Positions 44,201-51,046 of a stretch of 64,000 nucleotides of DNA are shown piece by piece. The DNA is taken from the NCBI RefSeq assembly GCF_004343075.1, contig NZ_SLXP01000003.1:62001-126000 (forward strand), given 5' to 3'. The first letter of the stretch is position 1, and each line of letters opens with the position of its first letter. The notes beneath the pieces were generated by a model. It did no database searches and was not told the origin of the DNA. It worked only from the letters and a program-made list of their open reading frames with translations. Source of the DNA: Rhodovulum marinum. Lineage in GTDB: Bacteria > Pseudomonadota > Alphaproteobacteria > Rhodobacterales > Rhodobacteraceae. A program made the translations under genes and the position numbers.

Positions 44201-44597
44201 GATCGTGATGGTGACGGGCCATGCGCTGGAGGCGCGGATGCCGGTCGACCGCGAGGGGCTGTACGATGCCTTCGTGGTCAAGCCCTATTCGCTGCGCGAC
44301 GTGCTGGTGCGGCTGGCCGACCTGATGAAGATCGAACTGGTCTTCGAGGATCCGTTCGCCGCCGAGGCCGCGCCCGGTGCGCGGCCGCGCCCGCCCGCCC
44401 GGCCAGAGGTTCTGACCCGGTTGAAAAGCCTGGCCGGGATCGGCCACGCGGCAGGCGTGCGCCGCGAACTGGACGCGCTGGAAGAGGCCCGCGCGCTGGA
44501 ACCGGACGCGCTGGCCCGGCTGCGCGACCGGCTGGCCGAGTTCGACATGGCCGGGCTTCAGCGCCTGGTGGAGGAGATGACCCGCGATGCTGCCTGA
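41223..44597 (+). CDS. NCS1 transporter-histidine kinase-receiver fusion
   Basis: This is a 1124-residue hybrid sensor; the start at ATG 41223 has AAGGA just before it. Residues about 40-470 are a complete NCS1 (purine, cytosine, allantoin or hydantoin) transporter of roughly 12 helices, beginning ETMEDFTLRF and RWSHARVANTALG. Residues 500-539 hold nine cysteines. Two more helices follow (SVFLIGTTIPAAIFGGLLLL; VLTVIFCTALVVIGVIAWTL), then a coiled linker. HisKA has His679 (AGISHELRTPLNAIYG), and the ATPase domain has NLLSNAIRYT, CDTGIGIA and GGSGTGLGLTI. A receiver has Asp968 (VLDIDMPGMDG) and a final 75-residue helical region ends the protein. The family arrangement resembles CbrA and PutP-kinase fusions. 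Its divergence from the amide transporter suggests it senses or transports an N-rich compound. Confidence 0.92.
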   Translation: MHVPFSATGGRRSYNRWVANETMEDFTLRFTARRARRWSHARVANTALGSISFLALEAIGGAITLTYGFDAAIIAIMLVGAVLFLTGLPISYYAARYGVDIDLLTRGAGFGYIGSTVTSLIYASFTFIFFALEAAILALALELCFGIPVTLGYILSALVVIPLVVNGFSKISAFQTWTQPFWVVLHLMPFVLLAWAGTDLSGWTGYEGVDGKDGATILMIGAASGVALSLIAQIGEQVDFLRFLPEPKTAAERRRWWAALLAAGPGWSVLGVTKMLAGSFLVTLAVGAAVPPKDATDPTRMYHTAFEQVLSSPGLALALTGGFVILSQLKINVTNAYAGSIAWSNFFSRLTHSHPGRVVWLVFNVAIALMLMELGVFGALEHILGLYSHVALAWIGALTADLVINKPLGLSPRGIEFRRAHLYDVNPVGIGAMGGAVILSFVAHSGIMGEVAQALSAFIALATAFVMAPVIARATGGQFYIARPAAEAAPAADTGRSATCACSICEYRFDPEDMTHCPFYAGPICSLCCTLDSSCRDSCKPHGRFDAMVVRTLHAALPGPLARALMSRLSVFLIGTTIPAAIFGGLLLLIRAHADSPDLDAVLTVIFCTALVVIGVIAWTLILAIESQHKARDEADLQTQRLVREIRAHDRTDAALQRAKEKAEAANLAKTRYMAGISHELRTPLNAIYGFAQVLENDPALPAGRRDAVRTIRRGSEHLAGLIENLLDISKIEAGRLDIYRDRINLPILLRHVTEIFEAPAREKGLDFGIRTSGNLPEWIDFDEKRLRQIIINLLSNAIRYTEKGSVSLNLHYRNEVAVIEVCDTGIGIAADQLDRIWKPFERLSAKGGSGTGLGLTITRLLVDILGGEITVESTPGEGTTFRVRLMLPSVMPEADQPRAASAAPERLKARGYLGPRKTIMAVDDDLDHLRLLDTALKPIGFLVQTVPDAETALDILDDCAPDLFVLDIDMPGMDGWQLARRLRDRPEYRSTPIVMVTGHALEARMPVDREGLYDAFVVKPYSLRDVLVRLADLMKIELVFEDPFAAEAAPGARPRPPARPEVLTRLKSLAGIGHAAGVRRELDALEEARALEPDALARLRDRLAEFDMAGLQRLVEEMTRDAA

Positions 44598-45510
44598 GAC
44601 ACTTTCCGCGCCGCTGTTGCCCGCCCGCTCGATCGCGCTGGTGATCGACGATGCGCCCGAGACGCTGGGCCTGATCTCGACCGCGCTGGAGGACAACGGG
44701 ATGACCGTGCTGGTGGCGCGGTCCGGCGCCGAGGGGATCGAACTGGCCCGCCGGGTGCGGCCCGACGTGATCCTGATGGACGCGATGATGCCCGGGATGG
44801 ACGGGTTCGAGACCTGCCGCGCGCTGAAATCAGGGCCGCGACCCGAGCCCGCGCCGGTGATCTTCATGACCGGACTGACCGAATCCGAGCATATCCTGAA
44901 GGGGCTGCGCGCGGGCGGGGTCGATTACATCACCAAGCCGGTGGTGGTGGACGAACTGATCGCGCGGATCATCACCCACGTGCTGAACGCGCGCGCCATA
45001 GCCTCGGCGCGCATGGCGCTGGAACAGGCGGGGCAAAGCGTGCTGGCCTTTGCCCCCGACGGGCGGCTGGCCTGGGGCTCGCCGGGGGCGCTGGCGTTGC
45101 TGGAAACCGCCGAGGCGCGCGCCCTGGTCGCCGAAGGCCGCGCCAGCGCGCCGTTGGCCCGCTGGCTGGCGGGGCTGGCCGAACAGCCGATATCGACCGC
45201 CCAGCCTTTTGCCGGGTCCGGGTTCGCATTGAAATACCTGGGCCAGAATCCCGGCGAGATCATGGTACGGATCAAGCGCCATGCCGAGGGCGAGAACGAG
45301 TCCCTGCTGGCCGAGGCCTTCGGGCTGACCGACCGCGAGGCCGAGGTGCTGTTCTGGCTGACCCGCGGCAAGACCAACCGCGACATCGCCGAAATCCTGG
45401 AACTCAGCGCGCGGACGGTGAACAAGCACCTGGAACAGGTGTTCCACAAGATGGGCGTGGACAACCGCACCTCGGCCGCGGTGATCGCCGACCGGCTGCT
45501 GAACGCCTGA
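44587..45510 (+). CDS. LuxR-type response regulator
   Basis: This is a 307-residue protein. The receiver (about residues 15-135) has the acidic pair in ALVIDDAPE, phosphoacceptor Asp65 (ILMDAMMPGMDG), Thr in FMTG and Lys in YITKPV. A middle region (about 145-235, SVLAFAPDGRLAWGSPGALALLE) looks like a degenerate PAS fold. The C-terminal LuxR helix-turn-helix reads LTDREAEVLFWLTRGKTNRDIAEILELS. It overlaps the kinase gene by 11 bases, so the two form a phosphorelay pair. The likely targets are the palindrome at 41034-41051 and the urt-fmd operon. Confidence 0.93.
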   Translation: MLPETLSAPLLPARSIALVIDDAPETLGLISTALEDNGMTVLVARSGAEGIELARRVRPDVILMDAMMPGMDGFETCRALKSGPRPEPAPVIFMTGLTESEHILKGLRAGGVDYITKPVVVDELIARIITHVLNARAIASARMALEQAGQSVLAFAPDGRLAWGSPGALALLETAEARALVAEGRASAPLARWLAGLAEQPISTAQPFAGSGFALKYLGQNPGEIMVRIKRHAEGENESLLAEAFGLTDREAEVLFWLTRGKTNRDIAEILELSARTVNKHLEQVFHKMGVDNRTSAAVIADRLLNA

Positions 45511-45519
45511 GCGGGCACA

Positions 45520-46605
45520 TCAGCCCGGGCCGCCCACGTCCTGCGGCGCGACCGAGACGGATTTCACGACGGCATGCACGGCAACGCCCGGCTCCAGCCC
45601 CAGCGCCTGGGCCGAACGGCGGGTGATCCGCGAAAGCACCCGGCCCGCGGGCGTATCCAGCGCCACCATCGCGCCCGGCCCCCCGCGGCTGCGCACCTCG
45701 TGCACGGTGCCGGGCAGGATGTTCAGCGCCGACAGCCCCTCGGGCCGGGTCCGCGCCAGAAGCACGTCATGGGCGGCGATGCGCACGCGCACCGGGCTGC
45801 CGGGCGCCAGATCGGTGCGCGGCAGGAACAGGGGAACACCGCCCGCGGAAAGTTCGGTCAGCCCGTCGGCATGGTGCGCCACCACCCGGGCCGCGATCAC
45901 CGCGCCGGCCTCGCGCGCGCCGGCGGGCGTCACGGACGGATCGCCCAGCACCTGGGCCGCGGGGCCCTGGCGCAGGACGCGGCCGTCTTTCAGCGCGACG
46001 ACGGTGGTGGCCAGCCGGGCCACCTCGTAGGCCGAGTGGCTGACATAGAGGATCGGCACCGACACCTCGTCGCGCAGCCGTTCGAAATAGGGCAGGATCT
46101 CGGCCTTGCGGTCCTCGTCGAGCGCGGCGAGCGGTTCGTCGGCCAGGATCAGGCGCGGCGCGGACAACAGCGCGCGCCCGATCGCGACGCGTTGTTTCTC
46201 TCCCCCCGAAAGCGCGCCGGGGCGGCGGTCGAGCAAATGACCGATGCCCAGCAGATCGACGACATGGCCCATGTCCTCGCGCGGGGCGTCCTTGGGCGCG
46301 AACCAGCGGCCGAACAGCAGGTTCTGGCGCACCGTCAGGTGCGGGAACAGCCGCCCCTCCTGGAAAATATAGCCCAGCCTGCGGCGATGCGTCGGCAGGC
46401 GGCGGCCGCGGGCGGTGTCCAGCAATATCCAGTCGCCCGCGGCGATGCGGCCCTCGTCGGGGCGCAACAGGCCCGCGACCGCGTTCACGATCGTCGTCTT
46501 GCCCGAGCCAGACCGGCCGAACAGCACCGTGACGCCCGGCGGCGCCTCGAAGCGCACGTCCAGTGCAAATCCCGGGAAGGCGTGGCGCAGCGTGACCTGC
46601 AGCAT
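45520..46605 (-). CDS. modC: molybdate ABC transporter ATPase
   Basis: This is a 361-residue ATPase: Walker A FGRSGSGKTT, signature LSGGEKQRVAIGRAL, Walker B LILADEPLAALDE. The C-terminal part is a MOP (molybdate-binding) domain (SPVRVRIAAHDVLLARTRPEGLSALNILPG), diagnostic for ModC. Its start overlaps the modB stop by one base (TGATG). Confidence 0.95.
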   Translation of the reverse strand: MLQVTLRHAFPGFALDVRFEAPPGVTVLFGRSGSGKTTIVNAVAGLLRPDEGRIAAGDWILLDTARGRRLPTHRRRLGYIFQEGRLFPHLTVRQNLLFGRWFAPKDAPREDMGHVVDLLGIGHLLDRRPGALSGGEKQRVAIGRALLSAPRLILADEPLAALDEDRKAEILPYFERLRDEVSVPILYVSHSAYEVARLATTVVALKDGRVLRQGPAAQVLGDPSVTPAGAREAGAVIAARVVAHHADGLTELSAGGVPLFLPRTDLAPGSPVRVRIAAHDVLLARTRPEGLSALNILPGTVHEVRSRGGPGAMVALDTPAGRVLSRITRRSAQALGLEPGVAVHAVVKSVSVAPQDVGGPG

Positions 46606-47300
46606 CAGCCGCCCCCCACGCGCCGGGCGACCCGGCGCCCGATCACCTCGGACAGCAGGAGCGCGGCCATCGCCACGGCGACCGACACCAGGACCAGCCG
46701 CATAGCGGCCCCCTCGCCGCCCGGCACCTGGAGGAAGGCATAGATCGCGGACGGGACGGTGCGGGTCTGGCCGGGGATGTTCGACACGAAGGTGATCGTC
46801 GCACCGAATTCACCCATCGCCTTGGCGAAGGCCAGGATCGCGCCCGCGACGATGCCGGGCAGGATCATCGGCAGGGTCACGGTCAGGAACACCCAGAGCG
46901 GCGAGGCCCCCAGCGTCGCCCCCGCCTGTTCGAGTTTCGGGTCCACTGCCTCGATCGACAGGCGGATCGCACGGACCATCAGCGGGAAGGCCATGACACC
47001 CGCGGCCAGCGCCGCCCCCGTCCAGCGAAAGGCGAAGACGATGCCAAGATCGGCCAGCGGGCCGCCCACCGGCCCCCGGGTGCCGAAGGTCAGCAGCAGC
47101 AGGTAGCCCGTGACCACCGGCGGCAGGATCAGCGGCAGGTGGACGAGGCCGTTCAAGAGTTGCCGCCCGGGGAATGTCCAGCGCGCAAGGGCATAGGCCG
47201 TGAACACGCCCAGGGGCAGGCTGACCAGCGTGGCCCAGAAGGCGACGCGCAGCGACAGCGCCACCGCCTGCCATTCCTCGGGGCCCAGCCAGTCGCCCAA
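46605..47300 (-). CDS. modB: molybdate ABC transporter permease
   Basis: This is a 231-residue permease with about five to six membrane helices, starting MGDWLGPEEWQAVALSLRVAF. The EAA-type loop contacting the ATPase is EQAGATLGASPLWVFLTVTLP. It lies between modA and modC in the standard order; the modA stop is 4 bases upstream. Confidence 0.94.
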   Translation of the reverse strand: MGDWLGPEEWQAVALSLRVAFWATLVSLPLGVFTAYALARWTFPGRQLLNGLVHLPLILPPVVTGYLLLLTFGTRGPVGGPLADLGIVFAFRWTGAALAAGVMAFPLMVRAIRLSIEAVDPKLEQAGATLGASPLWVFLTVTLPMILPGIVAGAILAFAKAMGEFGATITFVSNIPGQTRTVPSAIYAFLQVPGGEGAAMRLVLVSVAVAMAALLLSEVIGRRVARRVGGG

Positions 47301-47304
47301 GCGC

Positions 47305-48087
47305 CTACTCCGCCAGCATGGTGAAGCCCTGCCGTTCGAAGGCGGCGCGCGCCTCGGGGCCGGTGAGGTAGGCCATGAACGCCGCCTCGGCCGCGGTGTC
47401 TCGGTTGGCCAGGTCGGCGGCGGGATAGACGATGGGGGGGTGGCTGTCGGCGGGGAAGGTGCCGATCACGCGGACCCGGTCCTCGGCGGCGGCATCGGTC
47501 GCGTAGACGATGCCGAGCGGCGCCTCGCCGGCGGCCACCAGCGCCAGTGCGGCGCGGACGTTGTCGGTTTGCGCGACCTGCGGCGCGATCCCGTCCCAAA
47601 GCCCCAGGCTGTCGAGCGCGGCCTTGCCGTAGATGCCGGCGGGCACCGCGTCGACCAGCGCCATGGCCAGGCGCCCCTCGCCCAGAAGGCCCGCAAGGTC
47701 GAGGTCCGGGGCGATCTCGACCGGGGTGGTGTCGGCGTCATGGGCGATCAGGACGATCGCGTTGGAGAGAAGGTCGCGGCGCGTGCCGGGTTCGACCAGC
47801 CCGTCGGCCACGAGCGCGTCCATCCAGCCCGGGTTGGCCGAGATGAAGATATCGGCGGGTGCGCCCTGCTGGATTTGCCGCGCCAGCGCCGACGAGGCGG
47901 CCAGCGACACGGTCAAGGCGTGCCCGGTCGCGGCCTCGAACCCGGTTTCGATCTCGGCCATGGCGTTGGCGAGGCTGGCGGCGGCGAAGACGGTGACATC
48001 GTCCGCGGCGGCCTGCAGGGGGAAAAGCGCGGTGGTCATGGCAAGGGCCAGGGCGGCGGTACGGGACAGGAACGGGCGGACGGGCAT
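47305..48087 (-). CDS. modA: molybdate-binding periplasmic protein
   Basis: This is a 260-residue binding protein, with a start at ATG 48087 and a signal peptide ending PLQAAADD. The ModA pattern is VTVFAAASLANAMAEIETGF, SLAASSALARQIQQGAPADIFISAN and VPAGIYGKAALDSLG, which contribute the oxyanion-binding Ser/Ala/Tyr residues. It is 66 bases after modE. No molybdoenzyme gene lies in the window. Confidence 0.94.
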   Translation of the reverse strand: MPVRPFLSRTAALALAMTTALFPLQAAADDVTVFAAASLANAMAEIETGFEAATGHALTVSLAASSALARQIQQGAPADIFISANPGWMDALVADGLVEPGTRRDLLSNAIVLIAHDADTTPVEIAPDLDLAGLLGEGRLAMALVDAVPAGIYGKAALDSLGLWDGIAPQVAQTDNVRAALALVAAGEAPLGIVYATDAAAEDRVRVIGTFPADSHPPIVYPAADLANRDTAAEAAFMAYLTGPEARAAFERQGFTMLAE

Positions 48088-48153
48088 CGGGGGCGGCCTT
48101 TGCTGGTTATGGTCTGAAAAACATATCGCAGCGCTCCAACGATCCGGCAAGCG

Positions 48154-48537
48154 TTATTTTCCTTCGGACATATCCCTGAGCATCGACTGGATCGTTCCGA
48201 TCCGCGCGGCCCCGGCCTCGGCGGTGATTTCCTCGAGCTTGCGGTAATTGGCCAGCACGGTTTCACCGGCCTCGGTCAGGCGCGCGCCCCCGCCGCGCGC
48301 CCCGCCCCGCGTGCTGTCGACCAGGGGATCGCGGAAGGCGTTATTCATCTCTTCCACCAGTGACCAGGCGCGCTTGTAGCTCATCGCCATGGCGCGGCCC
48401 GCCGCGGCGATGGACCCGGTCTCGCGGATACCTTCCAGCAGGTCGGCCTTGCCGGGGCCCAGCATCGCGTCGGCGCCGAACACGATCCGGATCCGCAGGC
48501 TGGGGGTCTGGTCTGGAGGGGGTGCCGCGCGTGCCAT
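48154..48537 (-). CDS. modE: ModE-like molybdate-responsive regulator
   Basis: This is a 127-residue protein consisting only of the ModE N-terminal winged helix: LRIRIVFGADAMLGPGKADLLEGIRETGSI, AAAGRAMAMSYKRAWSLVEEMN and GGARGGGARLTEAG. It lacks the C-terminal tandem MOP domains that bind molybdate in E. coli ModE, so it may sense molybdate indirectly or act constitutively. It starts the modEABC operon. Confidence 0.88.
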   Translation of the reverse strand: MARAAPPPDQTPSLRIRIVFGADAMLGPGKADLLEGIRETGSIAAAGRAMAMSYKRAWSLVEEMNNAFRDPLVDSTRGGARGGGARLTEAGETVLANYRKLEEITAEAGAARIGTIQSMLRDMSEGK

Positions 48538-48576
48538 GGCCCCGGTATGCCAGCAGCACCGCGCCGCGCGCAAGCG

Positions 48577-49503
48577 CTACGCGCGGCCGCCCAGCGGCCC
48601 GTCATGGCAGCCATAGAGCGCCGCACCGTCATGGGCACGGTCGACATGTTCGAATTCCAGCGTCGAGTGGCCGATCCCGAAGCGGTCCGCCAGCATGGCC
48701 TTGATTGCGGCCTTGACCGTCTCTTGCGCGGGCCAGCCCGCCCCGGTCAGCACCACGTGGCAGTCGAGCGCGGCCGCATGTTCCTGCATCTGCCAGAAAT
48801 GCACGTGGTGCACGCCCGCCACGCCCTCGACCGCGCAAACCGCCGCGATCACCTCGGCATTGTCGATATGGTCGGGGCTGCCCAGCATCAGGGTGCGGAT
48901 CGGGCCGCCGATCTCGGACAAGGCGAGGTAAAGGATGTAAAGCGCGATGCCGATGGTCACCAGCGGGTCGACCAGGCGCCAGTCATAGAGCAGGATCAGC
49001 GCGCCACCCACCATGACCGCGACCGAGGCCAGCGCATCGGAAACGTTGTGCAGGAACAGCGCGCGGATGTTCACGCGGTGCCTTTGCATCGACCAGGTCA
49101 GCGCATCCACCGCCAGCGCCACGCCGGCCACGATGACCACGGTCCATCCGCCGACCTGGGGCGGGTCCACGATCCGCATGGCGCCTTCGTAGATCAGGAA
49201 CAGCCCCAGCAGGACCAACGTGGTGTAGTTGATCAGCGCGGCGACGATCTCGATCCGGCCATAGCCGAAGGTCATGGCGGCATCGGCCGGGCGGCGGGCC
49301 AGCTTGCGCGCGCCATAAGCGATGACCAGCGCGGCCATGTCCGAGAAATCGTGCACCGCGTCGGCGATCAGCGCAAGGCTGCCCGAGGCCAGTCCACCGG
49401 CGATCTGCGCCAGCGTCAGAAGGCCGCTCGCCCAGATCGCAAGCGACACCCGGCGGTCGCCGCTGGCGGGGTCGAGATGGGCATGGGCGTGATCGTGGGG
49501 CAT
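48577..49503 (-). CDS. cation diffusion facilitator (Zn/Co/Cd efflux)
   Basis: This is a 308-residue CDF transporter with six helices. The metal site shows the HxxxD motif patterns ADAVHDFSDMAAL (helix 2) and LFLHNVSDALAS (helix 5). The N-terminus is His-rich (MPHDHAHAHLD), and the cytoplasmic C-terminal domain has HHVHFWQMQEHAAALDCHV. The HD-HD metal site is the zinc-transporting (ZitB/CzcD) type. Confidence 0.92.
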   Translation of the reverse strand: MPHDHAHAHLDPASGDRRVSLAIWASGLLTLAQIAGGLASGSLALIADAVHDFSDMAALVIAYGARKLARRPADAAMTFGYGRIEIVAALINYTTLVLLGLFLIYEGAMRIVDPPQVGGWTVVIVAGVALAVDALTWSMQRHRVNIRALFLHNVSDALASVAVMVGGALILLYDWRLVDPLVTIGIALYILYLALSEIGGPIRTLMLGSPDHIDNAEVIAAVCAVEGVAGVHHVHFWQMQEHAAALDCHVVLTGAGWPAQETVKAAIKAMLADRFGIGHSTLEFEHVDRAHDGAALYGCHDGPLGGRA

Positions 49504-49538
49504 GCACGGCGGGCCGTGGCTGTCTGCCCGGCGGCGGG

Positions 49539-50210
49539 TCAGCCGGGCAGGATGCCCAGCCGTTCGCGCATGAAGGCCAGCGCCACCGACAGGCCGTCGG
49601 GGGCGATGCCGTGGCCGGTGCCCTTCATGATATGGGCGTAGACGTCGAAACCCGCCGCACTCAGCGCGTTGCCTGCCTCGGGCAGGGCTTCGGGTGGCAC
49701 AACGTCGTCGGCATCGCCATGGACCAGCAGAACGGGGGGGCGGGCGACCATTTCATCGGCCAGCAGTTCGGGCGCCAGAAGCCGCCCCGAAAAGCCGACG
49801 ATGCCCGCATAGGCCGGCGCGCGCCGCGCGCCCACGTGCAGCGCCATCATGGTGCCCTGGGAAAACCCCAGGAGAATCGTCTGGCGCGGGCCGACCCCCT
49901 CGTCCTCGGCGACGCGGTCGAGCCAGGCGTTCAGGTCGTCGACGGCGCGCATCATGCCCGCCTCGCTCTGCTCCTCGGAGGAGCCGTCGATCCAGGGGAT
50001 CGGGAACCACTGATAGCCGAAGGGCACCCCGGCACAGGCCTCGGGCGCATCGGGAGACAGGAACGCGGTGCCCGGCATGTGCGGGGCGAGCGGCTCGGCC
50101 AGCCCCAGCAGGTCCGCCCCGTTCGCGCCGTAGCCGTGCAGGAAAATCACCAGCCGCTCGGCCTCGCCCTTGGCCGCGCCCGCGCGGCCCGCCTCCAGAA
50201 CGCGTGTCAC
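49539..50210 (-). CDS. carboxylesterase/phospholipase-family hydrolase
   Basis: This is a 223-residue alpha/beta hydrolase of the Abhydrolase_2 family: oxyanion region FLHGYGANGADLLGLAEPLA, nucleophile elbow GFSQGTMMAL, Asp in LVHGDADDVVPPE, and His in KGTGHGIAPDG. The physiological ester is unknown. It overlaps alkA by 4 bases and is translated after it. Confidence 0.9.
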   Translation of the reverse strand: MTRVLEAGRAGAAKGEAERLVIFLHGYGANGADLLGLAEPLAPHMPGTAFLSPDAPEACAGVPFGYQWFPIPWIDGSSEEQSEAGMMRAVDDLNAWLDRVAEDEGVGPRQTILLGFSQGTMMALHVGARRAPAYAGIVGFSGRLLAPELLADEMVARPPVLLVHGDADDVVPPEALPEAGNALSAAGFDVYAHIMKGTGHGIAPDGLSVALAFMRERLGILPG

Positions 50211-50836
50211 CTGATACCCTCCCGGTCTTTCGCCACACGGTAGTAGGCCCAGAGCGCGCGCGCGGCAACCGCCCGCCAGGGCGCCCAGGGTTCGGCCATA
50301 TCGCGCAGGGCGCGTTCTTTCGGCCGTTCGGGCAAGTCGAACAGGAGCCGCGCCGATTCCTGAAGCGCGAGGTCGGCGGGGGCGAAGACATCGGCGCGGC
50401 CGAGCGAGAACATCGCGTAGATCTCGGCGGTCCAGCGGCCGATTCCGGGCACCTCGACCAGGCGGGCCACGACCTGCTCGGTCGGGGCCGCGCGCAGCGC
50501 AGCATAGTCGATCCCCGCCCCGGCCAGCGCGCGGGCATAGCGGATTTTATGGCGCGACAGCCCGCAGGCGCGCAGATCCTCCTCGGTCGCTGCGGCGATC
50601 GCGTCGGGTTCGGTCAGCCCCGCCGCCTGCAAACGGCCCCAGATCGCATCGGCCGCGGCGACCGAGACCTGCTGGCTGACGATGGCCGAGAGGAGCGCAT
50701 CGAACCCGTCCGTCCGCCGCCGCAGCGGCAGCGGGCCGGTCAGCGCCAGCGCCCGTTCGAAGCGCGGCTCGACACGGACCAGATGCGCCGCGCCCTCGGC
50801 CAGGCAGTCATGGGTTCGGATGATCCGTTCGGACAT
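50207..50836 (-). CDS. alkA: DNA-3-methyladenine glycosylase II
   Basis: It removes alkylated bases by base excision repair. This is a 209-residue HhH-GPD protein: helix-hairpin-helix VEVPGIGRWTAEIYAMFSLGR, then the catalytic Asp in VFAPADLALQ. It lacks the N-terminal domain of E. coli AlkA, as is usual for the short alphaproteobacterial form. A second possible start lies four codons upstream (50848); neither has a clear ribosome site. Confidence 0.88.
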   Translation of the reverse strand: MSERIIRTHDCLAEGAAHLVRVEPRFERALALTGPLPLRRRTDGFDALLSAIVSQQVSVAAADAIWGRLQAAGLTEPDAIAAATEEDLRACGLSRHKIRYARALAGAGIDYAALRAAPTEQVVARLVEVPGIGRWTAEIYAMFSLGRADVFAPADLALQESARLLFDLPERPKERALRDMAEPWAPWRAVAARALWAYYRVAKDREGIR

Positions 50837-50925
50837 GGGGGCGAGCATAGGCCAGGACTGCGGGGCGGCAACAGGCTCGGCCGGATGCGGCGAGGTTGCG
50901 CCCCGGCAATGGCAGCCGCGACCGG

Positions 50926-50973
50926 CCGGGGGCGCTGCCCCCGGACCCCCGGGGTATTTGCACCAAGAAGAAG
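50926..50973 (+). repeat. hairpin-GTATTTG element, copy C
   Basis: A perfect 8-bp stem CCGGGGGC/GCCCCCGG (GCT loop, 50926-50944) is followed by ACCCCCGGGGTATTTG and CAAGAAGAAG. Unlike copies A and B it lies between divergent genes, 73 bases before the MFS gene, so it cannot simply be the terminator of a preceding plus-strand gene. Confidence 0.75.
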
Positions 50974-51046
50974 CAGGGGCGCGAGAGGGGAGGCGGTGGA
51001 TGCGCGCCCCCTTTCCAGCCCGCGCGCCGCGCGCTAGGGAATGCGC

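Noticed and set aside
40950-44867. Minus-strand open frame of 1305 codons opposite the sensor kinase
   Set aside because: It has no recognisable domain, is low-complexity His/Gln/Arg-rich, and lies exactly opposite a protein with clear NCS1, kinase and receiver motifs. Long antisense frames are expected at this GC content.
48088-48153. Possible Mo-box between modE and modA
   Set aside because: The gap contains CGATATG and CATAACC on the minus strand, but they do not form the long ATATA-rich palindrome of a Mo-box.
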